Assembly: GCF_001592945.1 (NCBI RefSeq)
Contig: NZ_LRPB01000034.1
Span: 309,926 to 373,925 of the forward strand
Source: Roseivirga seohaensis
GTDB lineage: Bacteria > Bacteroidota > Bacteroidia > Cytophagales > Cyclobacteriaceae
Length of the DNA stretch: 64,000 nucleotides
Direction: 5' to 3'
Part shown: positions 33,623 to 43,359 of the stretch, piece by piece
Position numbering within the stretch: the stretch's first letter is position 1
How the letters are laid out: the number at the start of each line of letters is the position of its first letter
Notes under the pieces: model-generated
Database searches by the model: none
Told to the model about the DNA's origin: nothing
The model's input: only the letters and a program-made list of their open reading frames with translations
Position numbers and translations under genes: made by a program

Positions 33623-34498
33623 ATGGCTTCAGGATTTTTTGCGCTATTCGATGACATTGCAGTGCTCATGGATGATGTAGCGGTGATGACCAAAGTGGCA
33701 ACCAAGAAAACAGCCGGCTTACTGGCAGATGACTTGGCCGTAAATGCCGAAAAGGCCTCGGGTTTTGTTTCCTCTAGAGAATTGCCAGTGTTATGGAAGA
33801 TAACTAAGGGTTCTTTCCTAAACAAGCTCATAATTCTGCCTATTGCTTTTCTATTGAGTGCTTATCTACCAGAAGCAATTGTCCCCATTCTATTAATTGG
33901 CGGTATGTATTTAGCTTTTGAGGGTGCCGAAAAAATATATCACTACCTATTCCATAGAAACCACACTAAACAAGCTGTTGACTTGATAAAACCATCGAAG
34001 ACGGAAGTACTAGCGCGAGAAGCTAAAAAAATTAAATCTGCTATTATTGTAGATTTTATACTTTCAGTAGAGATAGTTATAATAGCGTTAAGCTCAGTGG
34101 TTGAGGAACCCATCAATGTTCAAATTATTGTGGTAACGGTTATTGCCATACTGGCCACTATTGGTGTTTACGGCTTAGTAGCATTACTGGTAAGAATGGA
34201 TGATATAGGCTATAAGCTGATTGCAAAGAGCGGCATTCAAGCTGGGGCATCAAAAAGTATAGGCACTGCCCTAATAAAGACTTTGCCCGTTTTGATCAGA
34301 GTATTAACCGTTGTGGGGACCATCGCCATGATTTTAGTGGCCGGAGGAATATATGTTCACAACATTCATTTCATACATGAGCTTATCCATGCCATACCCG
34401 GAATATTGGGTGAGTTTATCGTTGGCTTGATTGTAGGTATTATAGCCTTGACGCTTTTTAAAGGCCTGTCTAAAGTTTTCAAAAGAGGAAAAAAGTAG
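33623..34498 (+). CDS. DUF808 (YedI-like) membrane protein
   Basis: 291 residues with about five to six membrane segments. The opening SGFFALFDDIAVLMDDVAVMTKVA and the AGLLADDLAVNAEKASGF that follows are the DUF808 signature; GGMYLAFEGAEKIYHYL is also typical. E. coli YedI is the best-known member and its function is not established. Followed after 13 bases by a small membrane protein gene. Confidence 0.9.
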   Translation: MASGFFALFDDIAVLMDDVAVMTKVATKKTAGLLADDLAVNAEKASGFVSSRELPVLWKITKGSFLNKLIILPIAFLLSAYLPEAIVPILLIGGMYLAFEGAEKIYHYLFHRNHTKQAVDLIKPSKTEVLAREAKKIKSAIIVDFILSVEIVIIALSSVVEEPINVQIIVVTVIAILATIGVYGLVALLVRMDDIGYKLIAKSGIQAGASKSIGTALIKTLPVLIRVLTVVGTIAMILVAGGIYVHNIHFIHELIHAIPGILGEFIVGLIVGIIALTLFKGLSKVFKRGKK

Positions 34499-34511
34499 AA
34501 CAGTCATAATT

Positions 34512-34739
34512 ATGAAACAAGAACAACAAACAGCCTCAACTGAAGAGGAATTAATTCAGAAGCAAAAAAAGTTAAAATCGGAAAGGATTACGACTGCCTT
34601 TATGATCGGCTTATTGATCGGCATTTTCATTTATAGCGCCATTACCAATGGCCTTAAATTCTTTACTTTCTTCCCCCTAATTCTTGCTTATTTTTTCTTC
34701 TTAAAAAGAAAGAAACCTAATTCAGAAAATAAAACATAA
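34512..34739 (+). CDS. Small membrane protein, unknown
   Basis: 75 residues. An acidic coiled N terminus (TASTEEELIQKQKKLKSER) precedes two membrane segments (about 30-45 and 48-64) and a basic end. Thirteen bases after the DUF808 gene on the same strand, so probably cotranscribed. No family recognised. Confidence 0.6.
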   Translation: MKQEQQTASTEEELIQKQKKLKSERITTAFMIGLLIGIFIYSAITNGLKFFTFFPLILAYFFFLKRKKPNSENKT

Positions 34740-34778
34740 AGGCGCTCCATTAATGTTCATCTCAAATTTTCAAAACGC

Positions 34779-35816
34779 ATGAAAAAGAAAGAAGCCAAAA
34801 GACTTTTTAAAATAATATTCATTCTGGCGAGCGTAGGTTCTTTATTTTTTGTGCCTTGGATTTTAGTTTGGGCTTGGATATTACCACTTCCAAATAGTGT
34901 ACAAGAACAAGCCAACGAAGCCCTTGATCATGGATTTGAAGGGATTATCGTTTATGTAGACGAAGCCGGAAAAGCACCCGCATTTTATGCCGCTGGCTGG
35001 CACGACCGTGAAGAGAAAATACCGGCCTACCCACAAGCTTTATTCAAACTAGCTAGCATTAACAAATTATTCACTGCTGTATCGGTAACAAAACTTACTG
35101 CTGATGGCCGCTTGTCGCTGGATAAAACGCTGACTGATTATCTTCCTGAACTCAACGGAAGAATTGAGAATGCCAATGCGATTACCCTAAGAATGATGGT
35201 GCAGCATCGAAGTGGAATTCCGAATTATACTGACACCCCCGATTATTGGGCGGCTCCAAAAGAAAGCAATAAGGAAAATCTAGAATTAGTGCTGGATAAA
35301 CCCGCCAATTTCAAACCCGACACCGACTATGAATACAGCAATACCAATTACCTATTGCTCACCGAAATTATGGATAAAGTATTGGGCTACACTCATTTTC
35401 AGTTCATTCAGGAAGAAATTCTTAATAGACTTCAGTTAAAAAACACATTTGCTTCCATTAATGATGTGAATATAGATAATGTAATGAGTGGCTATCATGT
35501 TGGACACCCTTATGATTTAAAAACCGATAACCAAGGTATGTTGGCATCGGCAGAGGATGTGGGGATTTTCATAAGGGCATTGAACGATGGATCATTATTC
35601 GATGAAGGAGAACAGGAAATCTATTCGTCAATTTACGAATATGAACACAAGGGCTGGGTGCCTGGCTATCAGAGCATTGCAAAGTATCACAAAGACATCG
35701 ACACGGTGATTATTCAGTTTACAAATACAACAGACCCCCAATTATACAACTGGAATTTAGCTGACATAATTTACAACCGCATTGTTAAGATCGTAAAGCG
35801 CGGAAAAAACCAGTAA
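34779..35816 (+). CDS. Serine hydrolase (class C beta-lactamase / DD-peptidase-like)
   Basis: 345 residues. One N-terminal membrane segment (about 11-30), then a beta-lactamase-family domain with SxxK as S93-I-N-K96 and Y186-S-N188; the third motif is not obvious by eye. Family members include penicillin-binding proteins, esterases and class C beta-lactamases. The membrane anchor and lack of a clear C-terminal KTG speak for a peptidase or esterase, not a drug-resistance enzyme. Confidence 0.85.
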   Translation: MKKKEAKRLFKIIFILASVGSLFFVPWILVWAWILPLPNSVQEQANEALDHGFEGIIVYVDEAGKAPAFYAAGWHDREEKIPAYPQALFKLASINKLFTAVSVTKLTADGRLSLDKTLTDYLPELNGRIENANAITLRMMVQHRSGIPNYTDTPDYWAAPKESNKENLELVLDKPANFKPDTDYEYSNTNYLLLTEIMDKVLGYTHFQFIQEEILNRLQLKNTFASINDVNIDNVMSGYHVGHPYDLKTDNQGMLASAEDVGIFIRALNDGSLFDEGEQEIYSSIYEYEHKGWVPGYQSIAKYHKDIDTVIIQFTNTTDPQLYNWNLADIIYNRIVKIVKRGKNQ

Positions 35817-35907
35817 TGCTTTGCAAGCCCACTTAAAAAGCAAGTCTATTTTTGAAGCTATAGTGAACACAAAACCTGCACTAAGATTTACATAATAAAG
35901 CGAATTG

Positions 35908-37782
35908 ATGTATTATAGCGGCCTATCTAATTTTCAAATTATGGAAGGCAGTAAAACGCTCAATTATATTAAAGAGGTATTAGAAAATATGCCAGCAGAT
36001 TGGCTGAAACTAACTACCCATCGACTAGATATTTATGATGAATCAAAGGCTAAAACTCAATTTTTAGAGCAGTTTGAAACCTTATTTAAAAATGGCGATG
36101 CTTCAACTTCGGCATTAAATGCATTACCAACGGCATATGATTATATACGATTAGGTCATCCCCTATCTTGTGTATTAGAATGGGCTATAGCGCATTTCAA
36201 TAATTTAAAGCCACAAAATGTAATTAGTTTTTCTTCGAAAACGGCTCCTATTTTGGCCATTCTAAGAAAGAACTTACTGGCCCATAAAAAGACCCAAATC
36301 AATTATACGGGCGAATTACCTGCTTACTTCGATACCGAATTACTAAAAAGTGTTTACGGTTATCAGTTTGAATTGAATAAAGTAGAAAAGGCTTCTGAAG
36401 TTTCCGCCTTTGATGGTAGTACTGTTTTCATTTCTGAGCAAAATGAAATTTCTGCAATTGATTTCAACCCGAATATTGATTTTGTGATTAACCTTCACGC
36501 TCAATTAGGAAGTGTGATATTGGTAAATGAAAATAATGAAAGCTACATCTCTGAAATTCAGCATGTAAGAAGAAGAGAAACCATTGCAATGACGCCTGCC
36601 AATTGCCTTGTAGCTTTAAGGGCGCTAGTGGGTCAATCTTCTTTCGAGATTCAGAAAAGTAATGTAGAAACAGACAAACAATCGGTTTTAGATTTACTGA
36701 AGAACATTACCGGCACGACCATAAAACCACTCGTAGCTTCTAGTGGGCTTTCTATGCAATATGCCATTATGATGGGGCTCGTTCATGACGCGCTTGAAAA
36801 CCATAAAGGAAAGGCCATCAAGTTTGTAGTGCCTCCAAATTGCTATGGTGGTACAAACGACCAAGCCAGACGCGTTGCGGCCTGTCTAGATAATGTAGAA
36901 GTAGTGGATTTGCTCGTAGACGGAGATAATGACATGGTTCGAAGCATCGATTCCGTATTGGAGAAAATCGCTCAGGAAGATGCCATTCCGTACATTATTG
37001 CTGAAATTCCTACCAACCCTAGGGTTGAAGTTCCCGACCTTCAAGCATTAAAAGCTGTTTTAAGCAAAGTGCGCAAAACTAGTAATGGAACAGACGCCAT
37101 CGATTCAGTCTTCGTTTTAGACCAAACCTTTTGCCCTAATTTCCACTTTTTAGGCGAGGGCGAAATACTCTCAACCATGAAGGCCATTTCTTATGCCAGT
37201 GGCTCTAAGTTTCCTAGTGGTGGAAAATGTACCGCAGGTTACGTGGTTGGAAATAACAAAACTGAGGCTTTGATGGGCCACATAGAAAAACACCTAACAC
37301 TCTGCGATAACGAAGCTACAGACCTTCAATATGAAATCTTAGCAAAGCAATTGCCTTCAATGAACCAGAGAATTATTGATGCTTATAAGAACACCCGTGA
37401 GTTTGTAAACTTCATTCACGAAACGCTGCCTACTGCGAAAATTAATTTCGTTTCGGAAGAACTGGCTGAGCAAGGCTTTATGCCATCTGTATTTTCATTA
37501 GACCTTCCTACCAAAGGGAATACTGCCGAAGAAAAAGAAGCTTATAAAAGGGCCTTGAATCATAAGTTAATCGACTTGATGATTACGGAAATTCCAAATG
37601 AAAGTAAATACTGCGTAAGTTATGGCCAGCTAAAAGGTTGTTATTGGACAATCCCTGCAACTTCTACCCAAGGCACAACCAAAGAAGGCGACAAGGATTA
37701 TATTGCTCGAGTAGCGCTTTCTGCTAATATGGACCTTGAACTCCATAAAAAAGTGTTTAAAGAGTTTGTAGATAGTATTTAA
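35908..37782 (+). CDS. PLP-dependent Cys/Met-metabolism-like enzyme with unusual N-terminal domain
   Basis: About 624 residues from the ATG at 35908; the ATG at 35941 is a good alternative (613 residues). The second half (from about residue 250) has the fold-type I pattern of the cystathionine gamma-synthase family, with the PLP lysine in SGSKFPSGG (Lys about 434). The first 240 or so residues match nothing I recognise and make the protein much longer than the usual 380-430. The reaction is not predictable: gamma-lyase, synthase or a new specificity. It stands alone. Confidence 0.7.
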   Translation: MYYSGLSNFQIMEGSKTLNYIKEVLENMPADWLKLTTHRLDIYDESKAKTQFLEQFETLFKNGDASTSALNALPTAYDYIRLGHPLSCVLEWAIAHFNNLKPQNVISFSSKTAPILAILRKNLLAHKKTQINYTGELPAYFDTELLKSVYGYQFELNKVEKASEVSAFDGSTVFISEQNEISAIDFNPNIDFVINLHAQLGSVILVNENNESYISEIQHVRRRETIAMTPANCLVALRALVGQSSFEIQKSNVETDKQSVLDLLKNITGTTIKPLVASSGLSMQYAIMMGLVHDALENHKGKAIKFVVPPNCYGGTNDQARRVAACLDNVEVVDLLVDGDNDMVRSIDSVLEKIAQEDAIPYIIAEIPTNPRVEVPDLQALKAVLSKVRKTSNGTDAIDSVFVLDQTFCPNFHFLGEGEILSTMKAISYASGSKFPSGGKCTAGYVVGNNKTEALMGHIEKHLTLCDNEATDLQYEILAKQLPSMNQRIIDAYKNTREFVNFIHETLPTAKINFVSEELAEQGFMPSVFSLDLPTKGNTAEEKEAYKRALNHKLIDLMITEIPNESKYCVSYGQLKGCYWTIPATSTQGTTKEGDKDYIARVALSANMDLELHKKVFKEFVDSI

Positions 37783-37883
37783 AAAATTGGGAGGTGATAA
37801 AAGCCTCCTACTATTTCTATTCAGCTTGGGTTGACTTTTCTTTAACAAAATACAATCAAAAGTCACTAGCAAATAAAAAAACA

Positions 37884-38342
37884 ATGGGATTTAATATTGT
37901 ATTGATTGAACCAGAAATACCTACGAACACAGGAAATATAGGCCGCCTAAGTTTGGCCTCTGGATCTAAATTACATTTGGTAAAACCATTTGGTTTCGAA
38001 CTGAATGATAAACGAGTAAAAAGGGCTGGATTAGATTACTGGAAGCACGTTTCTCTCTTCATTTATGAAAGCATTGACGATTTCTATGCAAGAAACAGAG
38101 GAGGAGATTTTGTTTACTTCTCTAGTCATGGAACTCAAGATTACTGCGAAATAGATTACAAAGACGACATGTTCTTAGTTTTTGGAAAAGAATCAAGTGG
38201 TTTACCAGAAAGCATAGTTTCGGAAAACACCAATTCAGTATTCAGTATTCCTATTTATAGTCCTCATATTCGAAGTTTAAATTTAGCTAATGCAGTGAGT
38301 ATAGTGGTTTACGAAGGCATCAGAAATTTAAGAATGCATTAA
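37884..38342 (+). CDS. trmL: tRNA (cytidine(34)-2'-O)-methyltransferase
   Basis: 152 residues from the ATG at 37884; a 30-codon upstream extension lacks family similarity. SPOUT knot motifs are complete: NIVLIEPEIPTNTGNIGR, MFLVFGKESSGLPE and IPIYSPHIRSLNLANAVSIVVYE. TrmL methylates the ribose of the wobble base of tRNA-Leu. The length is the standard one. Confidence 0.92.
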   Translation: MGFNIVLIEPEIPTNTGNIGRLSLASGSKLHLVKPFGFELNDKRVKRAGLDYWKHVSLFIYESIDDFYARNRGGDFVYFSSHGTQDYCEIDYKDDMFLVFGKESSGLPESIVSENTNSVFSIPIYSPHIRSLNLANAVSIVVYEGIRNLRMH

Positions 38343-38397
38343 AGGATATAAAAACTAAGTTATTTAAAACTAAACTATATACACAGAAAGCTATAAT

Positions 38398-38979
38398 ATG
38401 AATCCATTCAACAATGTAGTCAGCTATGATGAGGGTTTTATGTCCGAAGAAGAAGCAAATGAGTTGTTCACTCATTTATTAGGCTATAGTGAACTCACAA
38501 GTATGATGGAAATGGATACTGTTAGCGGTGATTCTTTCAAATTTAATTTTGGGAAAATGATGTTTATAGATCAAGAACTTCTAGAAGCAAATCAATTCCC
38601 GGAATCTACATGGGGAAAAACTATGCCTTGGTCTGAGCAGATGAAATCCATAAAAAAACGTATCGAAAAACACACAAGTCAGGAGTTTAGAACATGCGTT
38701 TGTATTTTCTACCCTGACGGAAATTCTGGAGTAGATTATCATTCTGATAAACCTGCCTTTGGAGATACTTCTATAATACCAGCTATAAGTTTAGGAGAAG
38801 AACGGCCGTTTTATTTGAGAGAAAATGAAACCATGAAAGAAAGTGCAATCACACTAAAACATGGTAGCTTATTGATAATGAATAAGGGCTGTCAGGAAAA
38901 CTTTGAACATAGCTTACCAACAAACCCAATCTATAAAAACCCAAGAATAAGTCTAACATTTAGGAAATTCGGAGACTGA
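38398..38979 (+). CDS. AlkB-like 2-oxoglutarate/Fe(II) dioxygenase
   Basis: 193 residues, an AlkB homologue of the ALKBH2/3 type. Iron ligands HxD in DYHSDKPAFGD (about 118-128), second His in ENFEHSLP (about 171) and the 2-oxoglutarate Arg in NPRISLTFRKF near the end. Such enzymes remove alkyl groups from DNA or RNA bases. It follows trmL by 55 bases and may be cotranscribed. Confidence 0.87.
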   Translation: MNPFNNVVSYDEGFMSEEEANELFTHLLGYSELTSMMEMDTVSGDSFKFNFGKMMFIDQELLEANQFPESTWGKTMPWSEQMKSIKKRIEKHTSQEFRTCVCIFYPDGNSGVDYHSDKPAFGDTSIIPAISLGEERPFYLRENETMKESAITLKHGSLLIMNKGCQENFEHSLPTNPIYKNPRISLTFRKFGD

Positions 38980-39111
38980 GGCTGAAAATAGCGCAATTAA
39001 CCATTGAACTTCACGCCTGAAAGAATTTCATTGATTTTACAACAACCAACTGCCATTTCAGGTTGATATTCTAGCAGATATTAAATAAAACCGCTGCGTT
39101 TAATTAAGTAC

Positions 39112-40530
39112 ATGAGAATACTACTCACAGGCGCATCAGGATACATCGGCAAAAGGCTTCTTCCCATATTAGTTGAATCGGGTCACCATGTTATCTGCTG
39201 TGTTAGAGATGTTAATAGATTTACCCCTCCGCAATCACTAAAGTCGAAGATCGAAGTTATTCAGGTTGACTTACTTGATAAAGCTTCTTTAGACGCTATT
39301 CCTAAAGATATTGACGGTGCATTTTATTTAGTTCATTCTATGTCTGCCTCCTCCGATTATGAATCGCTAGAGAAAGAATCAGCCGTAAATTTTAGAGAGG
39401 CAATGAGTAAAACGCAAATAGAACATGTGGTCTATTTGAGTGGGATTGTAAATGAATCAGCTTTATCGAAACACCTAGCTTCAAGGAAAAACGTAGAAAC
39501 AGAACTCGGAAAAGGAAATTACAACTTAACCACGCTAAGGGCAGGGATCATTATTGGTTCTGGAAGTGCTTCGTTTGAAATAATGAGGGATTTGGTAGAG
39601 AAATTGCCCATTATGGTTACGCCCAAATGGCTCAATACCAAATGTCAGCCTATTGGAATTTCAGATGTAATAAAGATTCTCTCCCAAAGCCTACTGAACC
39701 CTAAAACTTATAACAGAGATTTTGATATTGGAGGGCCTGATGTACTTTCATACAAAGAAATGCTCATTGAGTTTGGCCGCATACGCAACCTCAAGCGATA
39801 TATATTTACTGTTCCGGTAATGACACCCAAACTCTCCTCCTATTGGCTATATTTTGTAACCTCAACCTCTTACAAACTTGCCACGGCATTGGTCAATAGC
39901 ATGAAAGTAGAAGTAATTTGCAGGAATGACGATATTAATAAAATACTGGGAATACAGCCCTTGAATTATCAAGAATCGTTGAAAAAGGCCTTCAGTAAAA
40001 TCGAAAGAAACGAAGTAGTATCCAGTTGGAAAGATGCTTTTATAAGTAGTGATTTTGAATTTAAGTTGTCAGATTTTCTCGAAGTCCCCACTTTTGGTTG
40101 TTTTAAAGATGTTAGAGAGAAAAAGCTTACAGACCGTGAATATTCAATCAATAAAATCTGGAGTATTGGAGGTGAAAACGGTTGGTATTATGGAAACTGG
40201 CTGTGGAAATTAAGAGGCTTTTTAGACAAACTATCTGGCGGAGTGGGGCTAAGAAGAGGCCGTACTTCCTTAACCTCTTTAAACGCTGGCGATGCACTAG
40301 ACTTCTGGAGAGTTTTGTATGCTGATAAGGAGGAAGGCAGATTGCTTTTGTATGCAGAAATGAAATTACCTGGTGATGCATGGCTTGAATTCCGAATTAT
40401 TGGAGACAAACTAATTCAAACCGCCACCTTCAGACCCTTAGGTTTATTTGGTCGGTTATACTGGTTCTCGGTGCTTCCCTTTCACGGCTTAATTTTTCAA
40501 GGTATGATAAATAGGTTAACCACCCCTTGA
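39112..40530 (+). CDS. NAD(P)-binding SDR with C-terminal DUF2867 domain
   Basis: 472 residues. Residues 1-290 are an atypical short-chain dehydrogenase (TGASGYIGKRLLP at the start, VVYLSGIV, LRAGIIIGSGSASF). From about 330 a DUF2867 domain follows (SIGGENGWYYGNWLWKLRG, then GDALDFWRVLYAD and EMKLPGDAWLEF). The same two-domain arrangement is seen in the YbjT group. The reaction is unknown. Single-gene unit. Confidence 0.88.
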   Translation: MRILLTGASGYIGKRLLPILVESGHHVICCVRDVNRFTPPQSLKSKIEVIQVDLLDKASLDAIPKDIDGAFYLVHSMSASSDYESLEKESAVNFREAMSKTQIEHVVYLSGIVNESALSKHLASRKNVETELGKGNYNLTTLRAGIIIGSGSASFEIMRDLVEKLPIMVTPKWLNTKCQPIGISDVIKILSQSLLNPKTYNRDFDIGGPDVLSYKEMLIEFGRIRNLKRYIFTVPVMTPKLSSYWLYFVTSTSYKLATALVNSMKVEVICRNDDINKILGIQPLNYQESLKKAFSKIERNEVVSSWKDAFISSDFEFKLSDFLEVPTFGCFKDVREKKLTDREYSINKIWSIGGENGWYYGNWLWKLRGFLDKLSGGVGLRRGRTSLTSLNAGDALDFWRVLYADKEEGRLLLYAEMKLPGDAWLEFRIIGDKLIQTATFRPLGLFGRLYWFSVLPFHGLIFQGMINRLTTP

Positions 40531-40556
40531 TGAATTGATATATTTAAAAGTTCTAC

Positions 40557-41012
40557 CTAGCCCTCTTTCTTCCTTACATAAATTGTTTTGTGTACTTCAC
40601 AAACCACATTTCCTTCTTCATCCGTAACGGTTAAATCAAAGTAATAATCTTTCTTACCAGCGGCTGTCACTTCTTCTTTTATCTGGGTTAAAAGCGGCTC
40701 GGTTAATTCAAACACGCACTTCACTGTTCCTTTGCCGGGTCTTTTAAATCGAATGGAAGCTGCTTTATCCCAAACAATATAATCACGTCCTAAGGTATTC
40801 ATGAGTAAAAGCATATAAAACGGATCGCACATTGAAGCTAAAGAGCCTCCAAAATGAACTCCTACGAGGTTTTTGTTCCACCAGCGTAGTTTCATTTGCA
40901 CCTCGGCCTTCATAAAATCGTCAGACAAGTAGGTGAGTTTAATGCCCGCCCCCAAAAACGGAGGGTACCAATTAATCATTTTCACTTTTTGTTTTCGGGA
41001 AAGTAGCGGCAT
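40557..41012 (-). CDS. DUF4442 hotdog-fold protein (thioesterase-like), copy 1
   Basis: 151 residues. Pattern of the PaaI/DUF4442 hotdog group: LTYLSDDFMKAEVQMKLRWWNKNLVGVHFGGSLASMCDPFYMLLLM. These proteins probably act on acyl-CoA esters. A second DUF4442 gene lies at 46630. Shares its upstream region with the divergent peptidyl-prolyl isomerase gene. Confidence 0.8.
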   Translation of the reverse strand: MPLLSRKQKVKMINWYPPFLGAGIKLTYLSDDFMKAEVQMKLRWWNKNLVGVHFGGSLASMCDPFYMLLLMNTLGRDYIVWDKAASIRFKRPGKGTVKCVFELTEPLLTQIKEEVTAAGKKDYYFDLTVTDEEGNVVCEVHKTIYVRKKEG

Positions 41013-41060
41013 AATTTCTATTCTTTTTAAAAGGTGAAACGTGTTTTGTTCTGAAACGCT

Positions 41061-41068
41061 TAGCTTTG
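41061..41068 (+). promoter_or_regulatory. -7 box of the peptidyl-prolyl isomerase gene
   Basis: TAGCTTTG, exact TAnnTTTG, 25 bases before the ATG. A TTG lies 12 bases upstream, closer than the usual 19. Confidence 0.45.
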
Positions 41069-41093
41069 TACTTCAAATTTATCATAACAATTC

Positions 41094-41528
41094 ATGACAG
41101 CAGAAATACAAACCGAAAAAGGGGTAATGAAAGTTGAGTTCTATGAAAAGGACGCCCCAAACACAGTGAAGAATTTTACTGACTTGGCTAAGAAAGGCTT
41201 TTATGATGGACTTACATTCCATCGTGTACTTCCAAACTTCGTAATCCAAGGTGGCTGCCCTAATGGCACTGGTGCTGGTGGTCCTGGTTACAAAATAGAT
41301 TGTGAATTAAACGGTGATAACCAATACCACGATCGTGGTGTGCTTTCAATGGCGCATGCAGGCAGAAATACTGGTGGTTCTCAGTTCTTCATTTGCCATA
41401 GCAGAGATAATACTGCTCATTTAGATAGAAACCATACTTGTTTTGGTAAAGTGGTTGAGGGCGTAGATATTGTTGATGAGATCCGTCAGGGTGATAAAAT
41501 CAATAAAATCGTTGTACACGAAGATTAA
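41094..41528 (+). CDS. Cyclophilin-type peptidyl-prolyl cis-trans isomerase
   Basis: 144 residues, no signal peptide, so cytosolic. The active-site set is present: [13 protein letters not shown] (Arg and Phe), [17 protein letters not shown] (Gln-Phe) and [12 protein letters not shown]. The length matches small bacterial cyclophilins (PpiB type). Catalyses proline isomerisation in protein folding. Confidence 0.95.
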   Translation: MTAEIQTEKGVMKVEFYEKDAPNTVKNFTDLAKKGFYDGLTFHRVLPNFVIQGGCPNGTGAGGPGYKIDCELNGDNQYHDRGVLSMAHAGRNTGGSQFFICHSRDNTAHLDRNHTCFGKVVEGVDIVDEIRQGDKINKIVVHED

Positions 41529-41548
41529 ACAAAAGCTCATTTCATAGT

Positions 41549-41585
41549 AAAGCCTCGGTCTGAATATTCAAACCGAGGCTTTTTT
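41549..41585. terminator. Intrinsic terminator between convergent genes
   Basis: Stem AAAGCCTCGGT / ACCGAGGCTTT (41549-41559 with 41572-41582) and T-run. It lies between the isomerase gene and the M28 peptidase gene and may serve both. Confidence 0.9.
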
Positions 41586-41607
41586 GATTCTTTAAAACAA
41601 GAAAAGA

Positions 41608-43323
41608 CTACCTCAACTGCCCTAAAACAAGATTTCTATAGCCCATTAATGCATCTTGAGTTGATGATAAGTTATTCTTGAAGGCCTCCATATTTTTTGG
41701 TTCAATATCTAAAGTAGCATTGAACACACCTCTGTAATAATCTGCCCAAGTACTGATAATGTCTTTTTGTTCTGCTAGATCAGCCCCATTGGCAATTGCA
41801 TCTTTACTCAATTTCAATTCGGCCTGCAGACGCATGGTAGCCGACATTGAAGCCTCATACAGCACCACATCAGCCAAACGATCACTGTTTTCAGTAAGCA
41901 TTAATGAAATAATCATCGCACCAATTCCTACATTCTTTAAAGTCACAGGCGATACTTTGTCTATTCTATCTTGGTCGGTGTGATAGAACTGATCGGTAAA
42001 GTGCCAAAGCAATAGGCCCGGAATATTGGCTTGAAGAAATGGTGTATGATCGCTACCTCCTTCAAATGGGTTATAATTTACTTCCCAATTCTTTTTATCG
42101 CCAATCATTTCGAAAACACCAATGGTCAGGTCGTTGAAATAATGCGGCTTCAATTGGTCCTTCTTTAAAGGTCTTCCGCCCCACTCCGAATGCTTTTCCT
42201 TTCCTCTGGTCCAAATGGCTCCCGGATCAGGCATTTTTTCAATTAAGAAAGAACCGCCAGTAATGGCTGTGTTCTCTCCCACCATATCAAGGCTCATTCC
42301 CCATTTTATGCCTTTTGCACGCTCAGCGTCTTCTTGAACGTATCTACGAGTGGAAACAATTTCATCGCCAAATAAATAAGTAATGGTGCGTTCAGGGTTT
42401 ATCTTTCCAGCTTTAAAAAGTCTGGCAGTAGAAGAAGCTACTTCCCCCAAAGCCCCTACTCCGCTCGCATTATCGTTTGCGCCCGGCTCTTGCACATGGG
42501 CGCTGAAAACAAAACGTTCATCTGGCAATGTGCTTCCTTTCAACTCCGCTACTAGTGTCAATTCTTCTGATTCGTAAATTTTGGTCTCTAGGTTGATCTT
42601 CACTTTTGTTTGCCTCGCCAAAACAGCCTTTTTCAGCACTTCATGTGCCTTATATGAAAGTAAAACACCAAAAGCCTTGGCTTCGGGGTCGTTAGGAATT
42701 CCAGTAAAAGAAATAGAATTCTGATGCTTTTCTGGCTGGTTATAACTTGGCAAACCATAAGTAATCACTCCAGCAGCACCATGTTTTTTTACTGCTTCAT
42801 TAAAGGTTCGGCTAGGGCTACCTTCCGTCATTACCACCTTGCCTTTTAAATCCATTCCGTTCAGACTTTCAGCAGATACCTTTTCAACATACATCACTTC
42901 GTATTCCTTTTCGCCACCAGTGCTATACGAATAGGAAGCAATCATATTGAAATTGGTTTTAAGGTTAAGCAACTCCTGATTTCCAATTTTCAAAGAGCCT
43001 GAAACAGGTTCCCAAGTGGGGCGCGACATGGCTCGTTTCTCAATTCTATAGGTAAGTCGATCGGTAGGTTTTGCATTTTCTTCTAATACATAACCCGCCA
43101 TTTTTAGCTTTTCTACTACATGGTAAATACTGTTATTGAAACCTTCGTTTCCAGCCAATCGCCAGTATTGCTGCACGTAATCTACGGTCTGAAAAGCCGA
43201 TTCTTGATTAAATTCGGCATCGGCCATGTTGTAGTAATTTTCTACAAACGAGTCTAACTGTTGGGCATTTGCCTGAAATACAGACAGCACGAGCCCCAAA
43301 AACAAAATCAGTGTTTTTTTCAT
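41608..43323 (-). CDS. M28 family metallopeptidase with PA domain
   Basis: 571 residues from the ATG at 43323, which opens a signal peptide ending ANAQ (about 20). A PA-type insertion (about 130-240, KGKVVMTEGSPS) precedes the peptidase core: AHVQEPGANDNASGVG (metal Asp), YLFGDE, SLDMVGE and a late FYHTDQDRID (metal His). Zinc aminopeptidases of this family process peptides outside the cell or in the periplasm. It is complete; specificity unknown. Confidence 0.9.
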   Translation of the reverse strand: MKKTLILFLGLVLSVFQANAQQLDSFVENYYNMADAEFNQESAFQTVDYVQQYWRLAGNEGFNNSIYHVVEKLKMAGYVLEENAKPTDRLTYRIEKRAMSRPTWEPVSGSLKIGNQELLNLKTNFNMIASYSYSTGGEKEYEVMYVEKVSAESLNGMDLKGKVVMTEGSPSRTFNEAVKKHGAAGVITYGLPSYNQPEKHQNSISFTGIPNDPEAKAFGVLLSYKAHEVLKKAVLARQTKVKINLETKIYESEELTLVAELKGSTLPDERFVFSAHVQEPGANDNASGVGALGEVASSTARLFKAGKINPERTITYLFGDEIVSTRRYVQEDAERAKGIKWGMSLDMVGENTAITGGSFLIEKMPDPGAIWTRGKEKHSEWGGRPLKKDQLKPHYFNDLTIGVFEMIGDKKNWEVNYNPFEGGSDHTPFLQANIPGLLLWHFTDQFYHTDQDRIDKVSPVTLKNVGIGAMIISLMLTENSDRLADVVLYEASMSATMRLQAELKLSKDAIANGADLAEQKDIISTWADYYRGVFNATLDIEPKNMEAFKNNLSSTQDALMGYRNLVLGQLR

Positions 43324-43359
43324 TTTCAATTTATCAAATACCATTCTTGGTAAGGTTGT

